From positions 76,659,338 through 76,723,337 of the forward strand of contig OU744720.1 of NCBI GenBank assembly GCA_916613615.1: 64,000 nucleotides of DNA, in the 5' to 3' direction. Source of the stretch: Steromphala cineraria. Its lineage: Eukaryota > Mollusca > Gastropoda > Trochida > Trochidae. Made by a program: the position numbers and the translations under genes. The notes under the pieces are model-generated. The model worked only from the letters and a program-made list of their open reading frames with translations, searched no databases and was not told the DNA's origin. Of the stretch, positions 50,701 to 61,365 are shown piece by piece; the stretch's first letter is position 1, and each line of letters begins with the position of its first letter.

Positions 50701-53700
50701 TTCTTTACGTTACGTTATTCGACAACATCGACTAGATACACCTTTTAGTTACGGGTAAATAAATTTCGATATTTTCAGTCCTATTCCTCAGATCAGTTGG
50801 GAAAAAATTGGATTCGACGAACCTGTAATATCTTCAAACAGAAATCAGCTTGTATTGACGAATGTGCAGGTATCTGACACTGGAAGTTACAAGTGTACAG
50901 CCAGTAACACCCTTGGACAGGAGATTGGCACTGTGAGTCTCCGAGTAAAAGGTGGGTGCATTCCGCTATTCTCCAGATTCCACTGTCCCGGACTTTTCTC
51001 TCCAGTTCCAAGTGTATCCACTATGTTTTCTCTTCAAGGTCGCGGCGCCAGTTGTTGTTGGTCTACCTTTCCTTTTCTCCCGATTTAATACATGATATTA
51101 GCAAAGATTAAAAACAATTATTCGTAGTTCAATGAGAGAGATGAATTCGCGAACTGTAAATTTACGGAACATTTCGTCGAATTATTCATTGTATATATCA
51201 ATTCTTGCTTTTGATAAATGATAAATGTTTTGTTCTTTTTAAACATAATGTTACTGATTATTACTTGTATTTTGAATTAATAGTATTATAAAACATTATG
51301 ATTAAAATGATTAGATCATATAAGTGGTTGAATCACATAACCTCTTTGTATCGTCAATATAAAAATGCTATTTAGAAATTTACCAATTACCATCACTACA
51401 ATAAAGAGCCATTGTCATAGAATAATACGTCTAAATGTGTTCAATAATAGAACATACTTAATTCAGTTTTTCTCATTTGGTAAAAAGCAAGAGCATCTGC
51501 CAAAGAAGTCCCAGAGAGCCAAACTGTACTTTCCGGAAGTGACGTCATACTGAGATGTGGGAAAGCTACCGGTGACACCCACTGGTATATTGACGGAACG
51601 TCCATACAGAATAGCGGTAAGTGTTAATCAACCGTATATGTAATTACAGATATGTAAAGGCATTTAGTTTTAAATGATAATAGCCACTCACCAACCGATT
51701 TTTCAATCAAGGTGTTGAAAGTCGTTCATTTGATGATGATGATAATAATAATGATGAAATTTTTATTCGAACGTGCAGGTGTCTTTAATGTTGGACTTTG
51801 GTAAATAAAAAATTCCAAATATGAATTTAAAAAACGAAATTTGCTTCATCAAAATCTTAGTTTTTTGAAAGAATTTATAATCATACATTTAACATGTAAT
51901 GAAAGCAGTTTCCCTTTCATCAGAAGGCCACCACTTGAACCTAAGTGAGGATAAAACATCGCTGACAATTCATTCCTCTGAAAACAGAACCAATGGGTTG
52001 TGTGTTCAGTGTGACGTCACTGATGATCGTTCTTACTCTCTCTACAGCGCATGCGTCAAATACGTTGGTAAGTGTTTTTATTTCACAATGTATATATTCG
52101 ACATTAAAGGGGCATAATTATAAGTATTTTTTTCAAATTTTCAGGTTTATATATTAGTTTATGCTAATTAGATCACCTTCATGATCAAAATCGACGAGAT
52201 CTTCAGTTCTCGTAAAGGACATTATAGAGCATAAACCACTAGTGGACATTTTTGTGTGAACACATTTTAGTTATTAGAGGCAGAAAGTTGGATTCCAGAA
52301 GCTTAACTGAACAAAGGCTTATTTCTTTTGATTCATAAAATTGTGTTATCATTGATAAAAACTTTCTTCGTATGATCTTATTTTACATTAAACGTTCCAC
52401 TGGCTCTTTAAGAGTTTCCTGTCTTGCTATATATTCATACATGTATTTTTTTGTAGAATCTGTGGACCAACTGCCAACAACACAAACCACGACTGATAGA
52501 ACGACGGTCACTTATACTTTTGCAAACAGTAAGCTATATAGAGACGTACATGTGTAATTACAAATGAACATTTGTCTCTTCTTTAGAAAAATAATAACGT
52601 TGGTCTCTTTGAAAAAGGTTTATAAGTTTTGCCCAATTGGACTAGCCTGAAAAAAACGAAAAAATGATTTTTGTAGTGGCCGATGCCCGAGTGATGCCAA
52701 ACATGCCAATGGGGGTGATCATCCTGGTCACAGTAGCAGTAGTGTTTGTAATGTCTTCAGCAATCGTCATCACTGTGCGACTCATCAGGTGAGTGTCAAC
52801 GGTAGCGTAGTGAGCAATAGATGTTGTTCTTTTTATTAACAAATTAAATAACAGTTAAGGACCTCAAATACCAATATGCTATTACGCGCCTCGAACTCGA
52901 AACCGGCGCCACTAAACCCTTCACTTATACCACTGCGACAAAAGGCTTAGATGAAATAAGATGAGTTCGTAGGTCCTCTAAGACCTGCGACTTGAATGAT
53001 TAAAGCGGGATTTTACTGGTGATTGATTTCCATTTATAACCGGGCTTGAAGAGCGATTTTTTAAACTTATATATTTCGGTATATAAGAAAGAGAAGGGCC
53101 TCTCGCGAGGGCTCACCGTCAAAGATTGCATTGCCCTCGGTCCCGTTGGGGCCCCGGGGTCAGGCTAAAGCCCTCACCCTTGACTGCTTCCTTAGGCAGC
53201 GGGCATTCTTTGACGGAGAGATCCTTCCCTATATTTAAAGCATAAATTAGATGGGCAGTAGCATGTATATTAATGTAAGTAGAGGGATCTCAAGAAAACG
53301 ACAAAATTTTTATCAATTGCAAGACAATGTTATAAGAGAAATAACACAAATGTACCTTATTTGATTAAGTTTTTGAATTAATTTCCCTACCTCAAACTAT
53401 TCAAAGGAGTTCGTTACAAAAAACCGTTTTCCAGCTTTAGCTTGAGACTTGATAATCCATTCTTCGACTATGGATAATCGGGTGAGCAGTTCAATCCTCT
53501 GACGATGATATATTTGGCATTAATAAATATCTAAAATGGGATACTTAAAAATAATATTTCAAAACAACATGGTACTGACCCTTTGAATGCACTCAAGACA
53601 CGTTACAATGTAGCAAATATGTTTTACCGGCTCTATGGATATTGGAATCTTGACATGGTTTAAAGGATTAAGATATCTTCGTGTTAAGAAGTATTTTCAG

Positions 53701-54016
53701 CGGAGTAAACAAGGTGTCGTTTCACAAAGAAGTTGTAAAGTTTCAATTGACTATAGCTCATTCTTATAACATTGATTACAATCAATCCTAGCCCTTATAT
53801 CGATTGGAAATGTTTAGTGTCACGATGACCTCGATAATTTACCCACAAACATATACACACATATAGTATCAAGCTCAAAAGACATTCCTTGATTTCAGAA
53901 AATACAGGCGACGAAGGAAGAAGAAACTTGACTCGCGTGTGTCCACTGTTAGTTGTACCCTGCCAACCCGCGCCAGCCTTCTGTGTGAGATCAACTTGAT
54001 GGAGGAAAAACTCTGA
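44459..54016 (+). CDS. IgSF gene 3: four-Ig transmembrane receptor
   Basis: Twelve exons: 44459-44528, 45017-45125, 46612-46766, 47477-47641, 48555-48683, 49702-49798, 50779-50951, 51488-51616, 51924-52067, 52457-52528, 52677-52788 and 53899-54016. All introns are GT-AG and every junction agrees in phase; 1473 nt, 490 aa. Signal peptide (MMKTKDYLLIVCMMVSESLS). Each Ig domain uses two exons: D1 IINCSIDG / FRWTKND / GEYNCHV; D2 LLQCDVS / FWFRNK / ARYQCMV; D3 VMECVFTG / ISWEKIG / DTGSYKC; D4 ILRCGKA / THWYIDG / LCVQCDV, where the usual Tyr is Val. Then a Thr-rich stalk (PTTQTTTDRTTVTYT), a transmembrane helix (GVIILVTVAVVFVMSSAIVI) and a short basic tail (KYRRRRKKK) with no tyrosine signalling motif. 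Probably a surface recognition or adhesion protein; the family name is unknown. Polyadenylation signals lie about 720 bp downstream. Confidence 0.92.
44813..44836. promoter_or_regulatory. Paired full CRE palindromes in intron 1 of IgSF gene 3
   Basis: Two perfect TGACGTCA sites (44813-44820 and 44829-44836), 16 bp start to start, in AT-rich intron. TGACGTCA is the full CREB/ATF consensus. Activity here is inference. Confidence 0.45.
46222..46333. repeat. Foldback hairpin in intron 2 of IgSF gene 3
   Basis: ACAGTCTAAGTAAACCTAGC ... CTCGCTACACTCCCGATAT pairs with ATATCGGGAGTGCAGCGAG ... GGTTTACTTAGACTGT: arms of about 50 bp and a short loop. Same family as 49338-49418. Confidence 0.9.
47655..48185. 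repeat. (ACT)n trinucleotide tract in intron 4 of IgSF gene 3
   Basis: About 530 bp of imperfect ACT/CTA repeats just past the donor of exon 4. It makes a long Leu-rich open frame in one reading frame and Thr- or Tyr-rich ones in the others. These are repeat by-products. Confidence 0.95.
48993..49062 (+). other. Possible cassette (poison) exon of IgSF gene 3
   Basis: A clear acceptor (CTCTCCCCACAG) and a donor (GG then GTAATT) bound 70 nt that read EAAQSYPSPYLQPMKTRLRY in phase 1. Because 70 is not a multiple of 3, inclusion would put the next exon (49702) out of frame and reach a TGA about 13 codons in. Skipping it gives the intact receptor. It may never be spliced. Confidence 0.3.
49338..49418. 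repeat. Foldback hairpin, second copy, in intron 5 of IgSF gene 3
   Basis: GCAGTCTAAGTAAACCTAGC pairs with TTAGGTTTACTTAGACTGC. Ends are the same as the hairpin at 46222-46333 with a shorter, different centre. Confidence 0.88.
49920..50242 (-). mobile_element. piggyBac-like MITE, copy E
   Basis: TTAA at 49920-49923 and 50239-50242; ends AGGGAAAGTAACACG and CGTGCTACTGCCCCT. Orientation as copies C and D. It sits in intron 6, between the two half-exons of Ig domain 3 of IgSF gene 3. Confidence 0.86.
52104..52412. mobile_element. Decayed TTAA-type MITE
   Basis: TTAA followed by AGGGGCATAATTA at the left, and GGCTCTTTAA at the right. The interior keeps GACATTTTTGTGTGAACAC. In intron 9 of IgSF gene 3. 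Confidence 0.5.
52885..52945 (-). mobile_element. Decayed tRNA-like SINE head
   Basis: On the minus strand TCGCAGTGGTATAAGTG resembles an A-box region and GGTTTCGAGTTCGAGG a B box. No clear body or target duplication was seen. In intron 11 of IgSF gene 3. Confidence 0.4.
53095..53230. other. GC-rich hairpin-forming island in intron 11 of IgSF gene 3
   Basis: About 135 bp of unusually GC-rich sequence in AT-rich surroundings. CACCGTCAAAGATTGC near the left pairs with GCATTCTTTGACGGAG near the right, and GGGGCCCCGGGG forms an inner palindrome. No known small RNA was recognised. Confidence 0.5.
53236..53586. mobile_element. Decayed TTAA-type MITE
   Basis: GGGCAGTAGCATGT near the left and ACATGGTACTGACCC near the right are degenerate forms of the A-E ends. 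The interior keeps traces (GACTATGGATAATCGG). Confidence 0.5.
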
Positions 54017-54738
54017 TGATTTCTTACTTAGAAAAAAAACGTCTTTACTAATCTTTCAATCACAGTCTCCTTAACAAAATATATAAAAGTGATTCAACTT
54101 TTGTAAAAATATTAACCTCAATTTTTTTGTCATTTGGAAATTAGGAGAACATGCTCAAGCGTTCTCGTTATTTTGAGCTGATTGATTTATTAATTTAATT
54201 TCTTCTACATCTGCATACGGAATGCGTTTCGTTGAAAATATAGAGATTCTGATGATTTAAATTGTTTATATCTGTTACATAGCTTCCTGAAGTATCATTA
54301 TTCGTTTTATCGCCCTTATCTTTCACGAATTAATATATTTTCTAAATGTTTTCATCAATTTTTTTTCTACCTTATTTGTGAAACCTTCTGATGCCATGAA
54401 ATGAGTAATCCAAAGTTGACTGGACTAATTCATCGTACGATTTATACTTTATATTGCTTCACGTGTACATAATTGGCAGTTGCATTACATTGATGTGTAA
54501 TTTCAGATTGACTTGTTTGTTATGTGAAAAGATAAGCTTATATTCTCTTCAGTATAGAATCTCGTATTGACGCGTGCTTCGTTTGTAGAATTTCAATTTT
54601 TCCTCTCGTTTTGATTATTTTAAACGCTATGGTTGTAACTTTAAAGTGATACGTATAATACTTATGTTAAAAGAACTATTTATCATGTTCATTGCTTTAA
54701 TGTTCATAGGCTGACAAGAGATCTTGTTCATTGATAAC

Positions 54739-54758
54739 AATAAACACTCGACAATAAA
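54739..54758 (+). terminator. Polyadenylation signals of IgSF gene 3
   Basis: Two AATAAA hexamers (54739-54744 and 54753-54758), about 720 bp after the stop codon. They are the first tight pair downstream. Confidence 0.5.
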
Positions 54759-55006
54759 CACAACCTTTGAAGTACTTGCAATGAATCGATATTAACGAAA
54801 ATTTCATGTTACACAATCATTGTGCAACAATGTAATTGTAAATTCTAACATTGAAAATACAAGACTTTCTGTCTACATGTATGTTTGTTGTCTTTTAGCG
54901 ATTTTTCTTTATTACGTTCGACTCAGCTATTATCTTTAAAATCGAACCAATTTTACACATACTTAATACATTAGGAACATAAATAAAAACACTATCTCCT
55001 AAAGGA

Positions 55007-55080
55007 GAACACCGGATTCGAACCCGCCACCCGTTGTTGTCACACAAGGTGTGTAAGGCGTGGTCTAATCTACCCGGAAG
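55007..55080 (-). mobile_element. tRNA-derived SINE head
   Basis: On the minus strand GGTAGATTAGACCACGCC resembles an A-box region and GGCGGGTTCGAATCC contains a perfect B box, at tRNA-like spacing. The cloverleaf is imperfect, so it is read as a SINE remnant and not a tRNA gene. Confidence 0.5.
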
Positions 55081-55892
55081 TTTACACATTAACGACACAA
55101 CGTGTATTCGAACTAGGACATTTGCAACATGGAAGGCATCTTACATGGATTCACAATAGCACGGTAAAGTATTCTTCCCATATATGTTAGTAAACTTGAT
55201 CGATATCATGTTAAAGTAAACGAGGAATATATAATGAAGATGTATGGCTTGTACTCTGTACTAGGTCAGCCTGACTGTAAGTACATGTATATAAAGGTGT
55301 TGTACTGTAGCCGGGTAGCGGGTAAGCTGGCTGTGCTGAAAGGGCTATTGTCAGCTTTACGTAAATGTTTGTCATACTGTATTAAATTCATGCTTTCAAA
55401 ACAACTCTCCTGTATGTTAAATGAGCGACGCAATAAAATAAACATTCAGCCGAATGTTGTTGTTAGCAGTGTGTCATTATTAACATATAACTCATCTCAA
55501 CAAAATGATTTAGCACGTTAACTGCCTTCTATGAAAATGCATCTAATTGAAATTTAGACACATTACAGTATTGATAGATAAATAGAACAAATACACAAAG
55601 AAGAGAAAAAATACACAAAAAGAATCATCTAGTATACGAACTGCAACTATAACTTAATACGTTTGTTCATTCGGTCTATTCATTTATTCAGTCAATGAGG
55701 AAAAACGATCCTCTACATAGTGTTTGGTTACATTCGGACGGGATGTACAACTTGTTTAGCATCCTCAATAAAGCGATCAAGCAAGACATTATGAAAAGCA
55801 TGACGTGTACTGAATGAAGCGGAGCACATGTGCCAATCTCATTAAAGTAAGGTAAAACCTTTGCTTCACTACGTTACGCAGATATTGATCAT

Positions 55893-56240
55893 ATCTCAAT
55901 AAGATAAGATAAGATAAGAAAAGAGCTTTCAAATCACAATTAAATAGATATATAAAATATATACAACAAATAGATTTTGCTCTACAAGCAGTAAGGGTGT
56001 TACATTGAACAATACATTTACGATTACAGTGCGACGGTTAGTTAGACTTACAATTTTGTATGTAAATTTAAAATCTTGATACTGTATGGAACAAATGATT
56101 TTGTACTTCTATTAGTTTTGAAATGCCAAATTTTGAAACGACGTCCAGAAGGTAAAAATTCATTACATTCATTTAGAAAGTGGGATGGGTCACATTGAAT
56201 GGCTAGAGCTTTCTATAGAGATTGCATATGTGCATAAGAT
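55893..56240 (-). pseudogene. LINE fossil: reverse-transcriptase C-terminus and microsatellite tail
   Basis: Minus-strand 56197-56048 gives 49 open codons ending in a stop, containing FLPSGRRFKIW, FKTNRSTKSFVPYSI and LN. This LPSGRR...NSFVP...LLN pattern is what I recall from the C-terminal end of CR1/L2-like non-LTR elements. The 3' side ends in a (TTATC)n tail on the minus strand (about 55893-55917), as such LINEs often do. Strongly 5'-truncated. Confidence 0.7.
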
Positions 56241-57774
56241 TGTATATAAAGCCGAGAATTACTGAGACGAAATTAAATTTTAAAATTCATGTTATATTCC
56301 AAAATTTAATTTTCTCCATTTAAGGACATAAATGCATACCGCCTAGAAATACTGATGTAAGAAATAACTTTGAAATCGATAGTATGCTATATTTCTTGTT
56401 TATCTTTGTATTTGACATTTATATTTGAATATTACATTCCACGACGCATCTGTTTTTCTTCTCGTTATATCAATCACTTTATCAATAGCAGATTGAGTAG
56501 CTTTTTACTTACATTGTGTTTAAATAGTTAACCCGATTTCAGCTTTTTAAGAGTATTTTCCCTTTTATCAGATATATTTTTTCACGGTGAATATCAGTAG
56601 AAATATCTATCAACATTAAGAAAAAATTAAAACAACAAATAAAAATCAGTTTTGAAACGAAACATAAGATGTTTTCTTACTGAATTCAGTTTATTATTTC
56701 AGCAATGTTGAAGATACTTTATAAACGCTATTCTCACTTAAATATTGCATTGTGCACCAACTAACGCGAAAATTTTGATGATTGCTTGTTATATAAAACG
56801 GGAGATGTTTGCACAAACGCAGTTCCTCTAGCTGTTATTTGATAAGAGTTTAGTTTGAATTGCAAAGGTATTGACTAGATATAACCCTCAGTATGGCCTT
56901 CGTGGGGAAGCAATTTATCAACGTTTATTAAGGCTTAAGCTGAAAAGAAATGTATGTGACAGTGTATGCATGTTAAAATTTGTATAAATATTAATTGCCG
57001 CCATGGAATGAGAGTTGATTTTCTCGGAAAAATGGAACACGAGTTAAGTTGGGGGAGGGGTTGATATTGTCCATAAAAATTAAATGGATATGGATATGGT
57101 GCACTGATATTCCTAGCATACTTTTTGACGACATTTAACACAGATTTTTCGAACTTTACTTTTAATACTTCAAAAAAAGTAGATTATATTATTTAAATTA
57201 TAAATTATAAATTTGAATATATCACGTTTTCAAGTTATATATTTATATATATTTATCTATTCTGAAAGACTTAAATCCAGTAATTGTTGTTGAATTGAAT
57301 GATATTACAATTCCTGGTTCAATGACTAACGTTTCAAACTGAACATCCCCCATATGCAACATTATTGAAATATGAGAAAAAAGTTGTATAAAATTTTGCC
57401 CAAATTAACTGTTTTCGATGGGAATAAAAAACAATTTTATAGTTCATTTACTTTAAACCAAATGCTTGGTATCAAGTTAACATTAATATACTAAAACTTT
57501 TTTTTAAATTGATCTTTATCGTGCATGATGAGACGATACTTGAAATTGAAGTCCCTTTGTATAAAATACTTAAAAAAAGCCTACAATCTTTAGATCCGTG
57601 AATAGATATGAGATTCTTTTCATTCATTCCAAGCAATCAATTGTTATATCTTTGCAATGGAGGACATATGCCCTGTTTACATTTGAGATTCACAGAGCGA
57701 TACATGTATATAACCACAATATAATCAATAATTAATTGATTAATATAATACAAAAACTAACATTATATACCGGG
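56241..57774. other. Intergenic, AT-rich
   Basis: No gene, RNA or mobile element recognised. Confidence 0.4.
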
Positions 57775-58650
57775 TACACAAAGAACTTAATTAAGCACCC
57801 CCTATTTTGTAAAATGAATTTGAGTGCTCTTGGACTATTTGGATTAATTTGATGTATTGACCACTCCAGATATAACAATTGCCTTTTTATTGACTATTTA
57901 ATTGAACGAAAGATCGCTAATGAGCAAAAATAACGAAAATATGAGAAAAACTGTGAGACTACTGAAATTTTGTCAAATATAACTATTGTCATAGGGGGAA
58001 AACTACACATTAAACTTTTGATGTTATGAATCAAAAATAACAATTTTGATCCCTTGTTGACATTCATACACAAAAAACCTTTTTATCATGCATGATAAGA
58101 GGCTAGCAAGACATTGAATGTTCAGTACTTTTTTCATCCAAAATTGATAAAATGCCTTTAATCATAATATCTGTGAGTAAATTTGAGATTCCTTGAGTTG
58201 AAATGGTTGACAAACAGTTCTCCTTCCTTAACATAAGCCATTTCCTTTGACAGTGGCCAATCAATGTCTTTGTGCAGTTTTCTTTAAATTCATTTTTGAT
58301 AATTTTTTTATTTTGAAGGTTCATACTGCTTTAACGATTGACTTTTGCTATGAAGTTATTTACTAAAAAGTCATCAATTCACTCAAGAGAATGATAATAA
58401 TCACATTGTGCACAGCAAAAAATATTGACTTAAAGTAACTTGGATTTTGACTAAAAAATACCAAGTTTTTGTAAAACCAGTTATTCAGCGACAGTGAATC
58501 ATAAGCCGAATGAAGTTTTTGTTTCCACAATGCTAGATGATCGTTCTATTTAAAAATCCTTATTGTTTTATTGTACATTTGTTTTGTTTATTATCAGCAG
58601 TGTTTTTCTGTTTGAAAAAGTGGGGGGTGCTTAATTAAGTTCTTTGTGTA
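57775..58650. mobile_element. TIR element, 876 bp
   Basis: TACACAAAGAACTTAATTAA then GCACCCCC at the left is matched by the inverse GGGGGTGC and TTAATTAAGTTCTTTGTGTA at the right. The interior has no long open frame, so it is non-autonomous. Flanks give no convincing target duplication. The superfamily is not decided. Confidence 0.85.
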
Positions 58651-59275
58651 TATTATTGACGAAGCAATATATCTCTTAGAGTCATTGCTTTGTGAATTAA
58701 AATTGAGAAGTTCTTAACAACATCCTGATTTACAATTCATGGACAGTTGGGTTTGAATAGAAATAATGTAGTAAATACAAACGGCTTAGATGTTGGTAAC
58801 ATTCACATACAAGCAGGAAGTGAAATTCATTTCAATAGAGTTATCTGTACCAAATATATAATTCATATTGGAAGTGATGTGAGGCACAACTGAATCTAGA
58901 AAGGGATGGTCGAAATTTTAATAATGAATAATTTGTTATATAAAATTCAACACTCAATCTTATGTTAAAACAGCAATAATTTAAAACTAAGTGTTTTCAA
59001 TTATTGATGTGAACCATTAATGTTCATAACTTTATGTCTAAACACATTATTCAAATTTTGCTGCTATTCCCGAATATAATCAAATTTTGAATTTGATGCC
59101 TAGTTTGTTTTCCTATTTACAGAATCCAAAATAACATGTTATAACATTGATTTACAAATTTAGATTCTGAAATTTGAGTTTATATATAAAACACTTTGTG
59201 TCGCTTTAGAGAAGTCATTGATGTCTGGCCGGGTGTTTTCATTTGGCAACCTTTTTGAGTTTGATAGATTCATAA
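58651..59275. other. Intergenic, AT-rich
   Basis: Nothing recognised. It may include the eroded left part of the diverged relative that ends at 59816. Confidence 0.35.
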
Positions 59276-59816
59276 ATTTGTGATTTTGAAAGTTCATACT
59301 ACTTTTACGGTTGACCTTTGTTGAACGGTTATTTACTTAGTTACATCACTGAAATGGAAACAATGTCAATTATAATAAAACAACAAACATTGACTTTCAT
59401 TTTCAATTATAAGGTAACTTGGATATTGAAAAAATTACCAGGCTTCTGTATAAACGTTTATCGTTAAACAATGAAACGTTAGGATGACAAGAGTAATTCT
59501 ATGGATGAAACACTTCTTTATTTGACAGTAACGACGTTTCGGTAAAGATTCTTATATCGTGTTTGTCATATGATTGAAAACGGTATAAGAATGTATACCG
59601 AAACGTCGCTACTGTCAAATAAAGAAGTTGCTCATCCATAGAATAACTCGTGTCTTCCTTATACCTTCAACTTCTAGAATGCCACTCAAAAAGCTAAATG
59701 AAACGTTAGAAGAGTAATGTTTTTGTTTCTACACAAATGATTTTTCCATCTTAACTTGCTAAAAACAATTCTGCTGTTAGAAAACCGGTGGGTGCTGAAT
59801 TAAACTCTTTGTGTAT
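59276..59816. mobile_element. Diverged relative of the 876-bp TIR element
   Basis: TTGAAAGTTCATACTACTTT and GTAACTTGGATATTGA match the interior of 57775-58650. The right end GGTGGGTGCTGAATTAA ... CTCTTTGTGTATA is a degenerate copy of its right TIR. The left end was not located. A foldback has inserted at 59486-59654. Confidence 0.6.
59486..59654. repeat. Long-stem foldback (ACGACGTTTCGGTA family)
   Basis: GACAAGAGTAATTCTATGGA ... TTCTTTATTTGACAGTA ... CGACGTTTCGGTA pairs with TACCGAAACGTCG ... TACTGTCAAATAAAGAA ... TCCATAGAATAACTCGTGTC. Stems are about 60 bp with a few mismatches. Confidence 0.92.
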
Positions 59817-59948
59817 AGATGAAACTTACACTTGATCCATATTTATTTTCAACTAAGTTTAAAAATAATGTTCTTTACTCATTAGAATAAATTTGAATCG
59901 GTAATTATTGAGTAAGAAATCTTTAAAGTCTTCTATAATAAGAAAGTT

Positions 59949-61365
59949 GTTACCTATCAGTCCTTGAAACGATTTACGGCGTTATGTTTATTGGTGGTAT
60001 AAGTACAACTTGTGAGTGAGTGGATGGTTGAATGAGAAAATTTGTGACTGAATGATGGTTGATTAAGTGGTTGTTTGAGAGAATGATGGTAGATGAGTAG
60101 ATATGTGAATGAAGGATGGTTGAATAAATGGATGTGAGGTTGAATGGTTGAATGAGTCGATGTGTGAATGAAGGATGGTTGAATGAAAGGATGTGAGGTT
60201 GAATGGTTGAATGAGTCGATGTGTGAATGAAGGATGGTTGAATGAGTGGCTGTGTGAATGGAGGGTGGTTGAATGAGTGGGTGTGAGTTGTTACCTATTA
60301 GTCCATTTGCGGCGTTATGTTTATTGGTGGTATAAGTACAACTTGGCATTGTTAATAAGAGCAATTCAACATTGAAATGACGTAATCCGATAATGACAGA
60401 GATTTATTTTGTTGTTGTTAACATGCTGAGGCACATTTTTCACGGCTTGACATACATTTAAGATTTACCCAGTAAATTAAAAATGACTTAAAGTTGTTAA
60501 CATATAGTAGGTCGTAAAAGTTGCAAGGGTTGTAAGGCAATAAAGCATGTGATGAGTGCATGACGGAATGTGTAAATGGATGGACATTTACATAAGTGAA
60601 TGTAAGATTGAGTGCATGGTTTTTGGGTGAGTGAGTGGATGTGTGAATTGTTGGGTGAAAAAATTGTGGATGGTTGAATGAGAAAATTTGTGACTGAATG
60701 ATGGTTGATTAAGTGAATGTTTGAGAGAATGATGGTTGATGAGTAGATATGTGAATGAAGGATGGTTGAATGAATGGATGTGAGGTTGGATGGTTGAATG
60801 AGTGGATGTGCACGTGTGAATGAAGGATGGTTGAATGAGTGGATGTGTGAATGGAGGGTGGTTGAATGAGTGGGTGTGAGGCTGGAAGGTTAAATCAGTG
60901 GATGTGTGGTTGGATGGTTGAATGAGTGGATGTGTGAATGAGTGGATGGTTAAATGAGTGGATGTGAGATTGGATGGTTGAATGAGTGGATGTGTGAGTG
61001 AAGGATTGTTAAATGAGTCGATGTGTGAGTGAAGGATGGTTGAATGAGTGGATGTGAGGTTGGATGGTTGAATGAGCGGATGTGAGGTTGGATGGTTGGG
61101 TGAGTGGATGTTAGGTTGAATGAGTGGCTGTGAAGTGAAGGATAGTTGAATGAGTGGATGTGAGGTTGGATGGTTGAATGAATGGATGTGAGGTTGGATG
61201 GTTGAATGAATGGATGTGAGGTTGGATGGTTGAATGAATGGATGTGAGGTTGGATGGTTGAATGAGTGGATGTGAGCTTGGATGGTTGAATGAGCGGATG
61301 TGAGCTTGGAAGGTTAAGGTTATTGATGGATGAGTGGATAGGTGTGTGGTTCGGTTGACGGAATG
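59949..61365. repeat. 28-bp-based minisatellite with duplicated block
   Basis: GGTTGAATGAGTGGATGTGA-type units with a 28-bp period, clearest at 61150-61260, and mixed-length variants to the left. A unique stretch containing GCGTTATGTTTATTGGTGG occurs at about 59980 and again at about 60312. The block beginning GATGGTTGAATGAGAAAATT recurs at about 60022 and 60667. So the array grew partly by segment duplication. The His/Ser-rich minus-strand open frame is a by-product. Confidence 0.9.

Larger units (their letters stand above)
54017..55892. other. 3' UTR of IgSF gene 3 and intergenic
   Basis: The first about 740 bp is probably the 3' UTR. No gene follows. The 95-codon open frame at 55234-55521 shows no domain or membrane signal. 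The foldback half copy (CTTCACTACG ... GATCATATCTCAATAAGAT) is at about 55863-55900. Confidence 0.4.

Noticed and set aside
59957..60364. His/Ser-rich minus-strand frame of 135 codons
   Set aside because: Translation of the 28-bp minisatellite.
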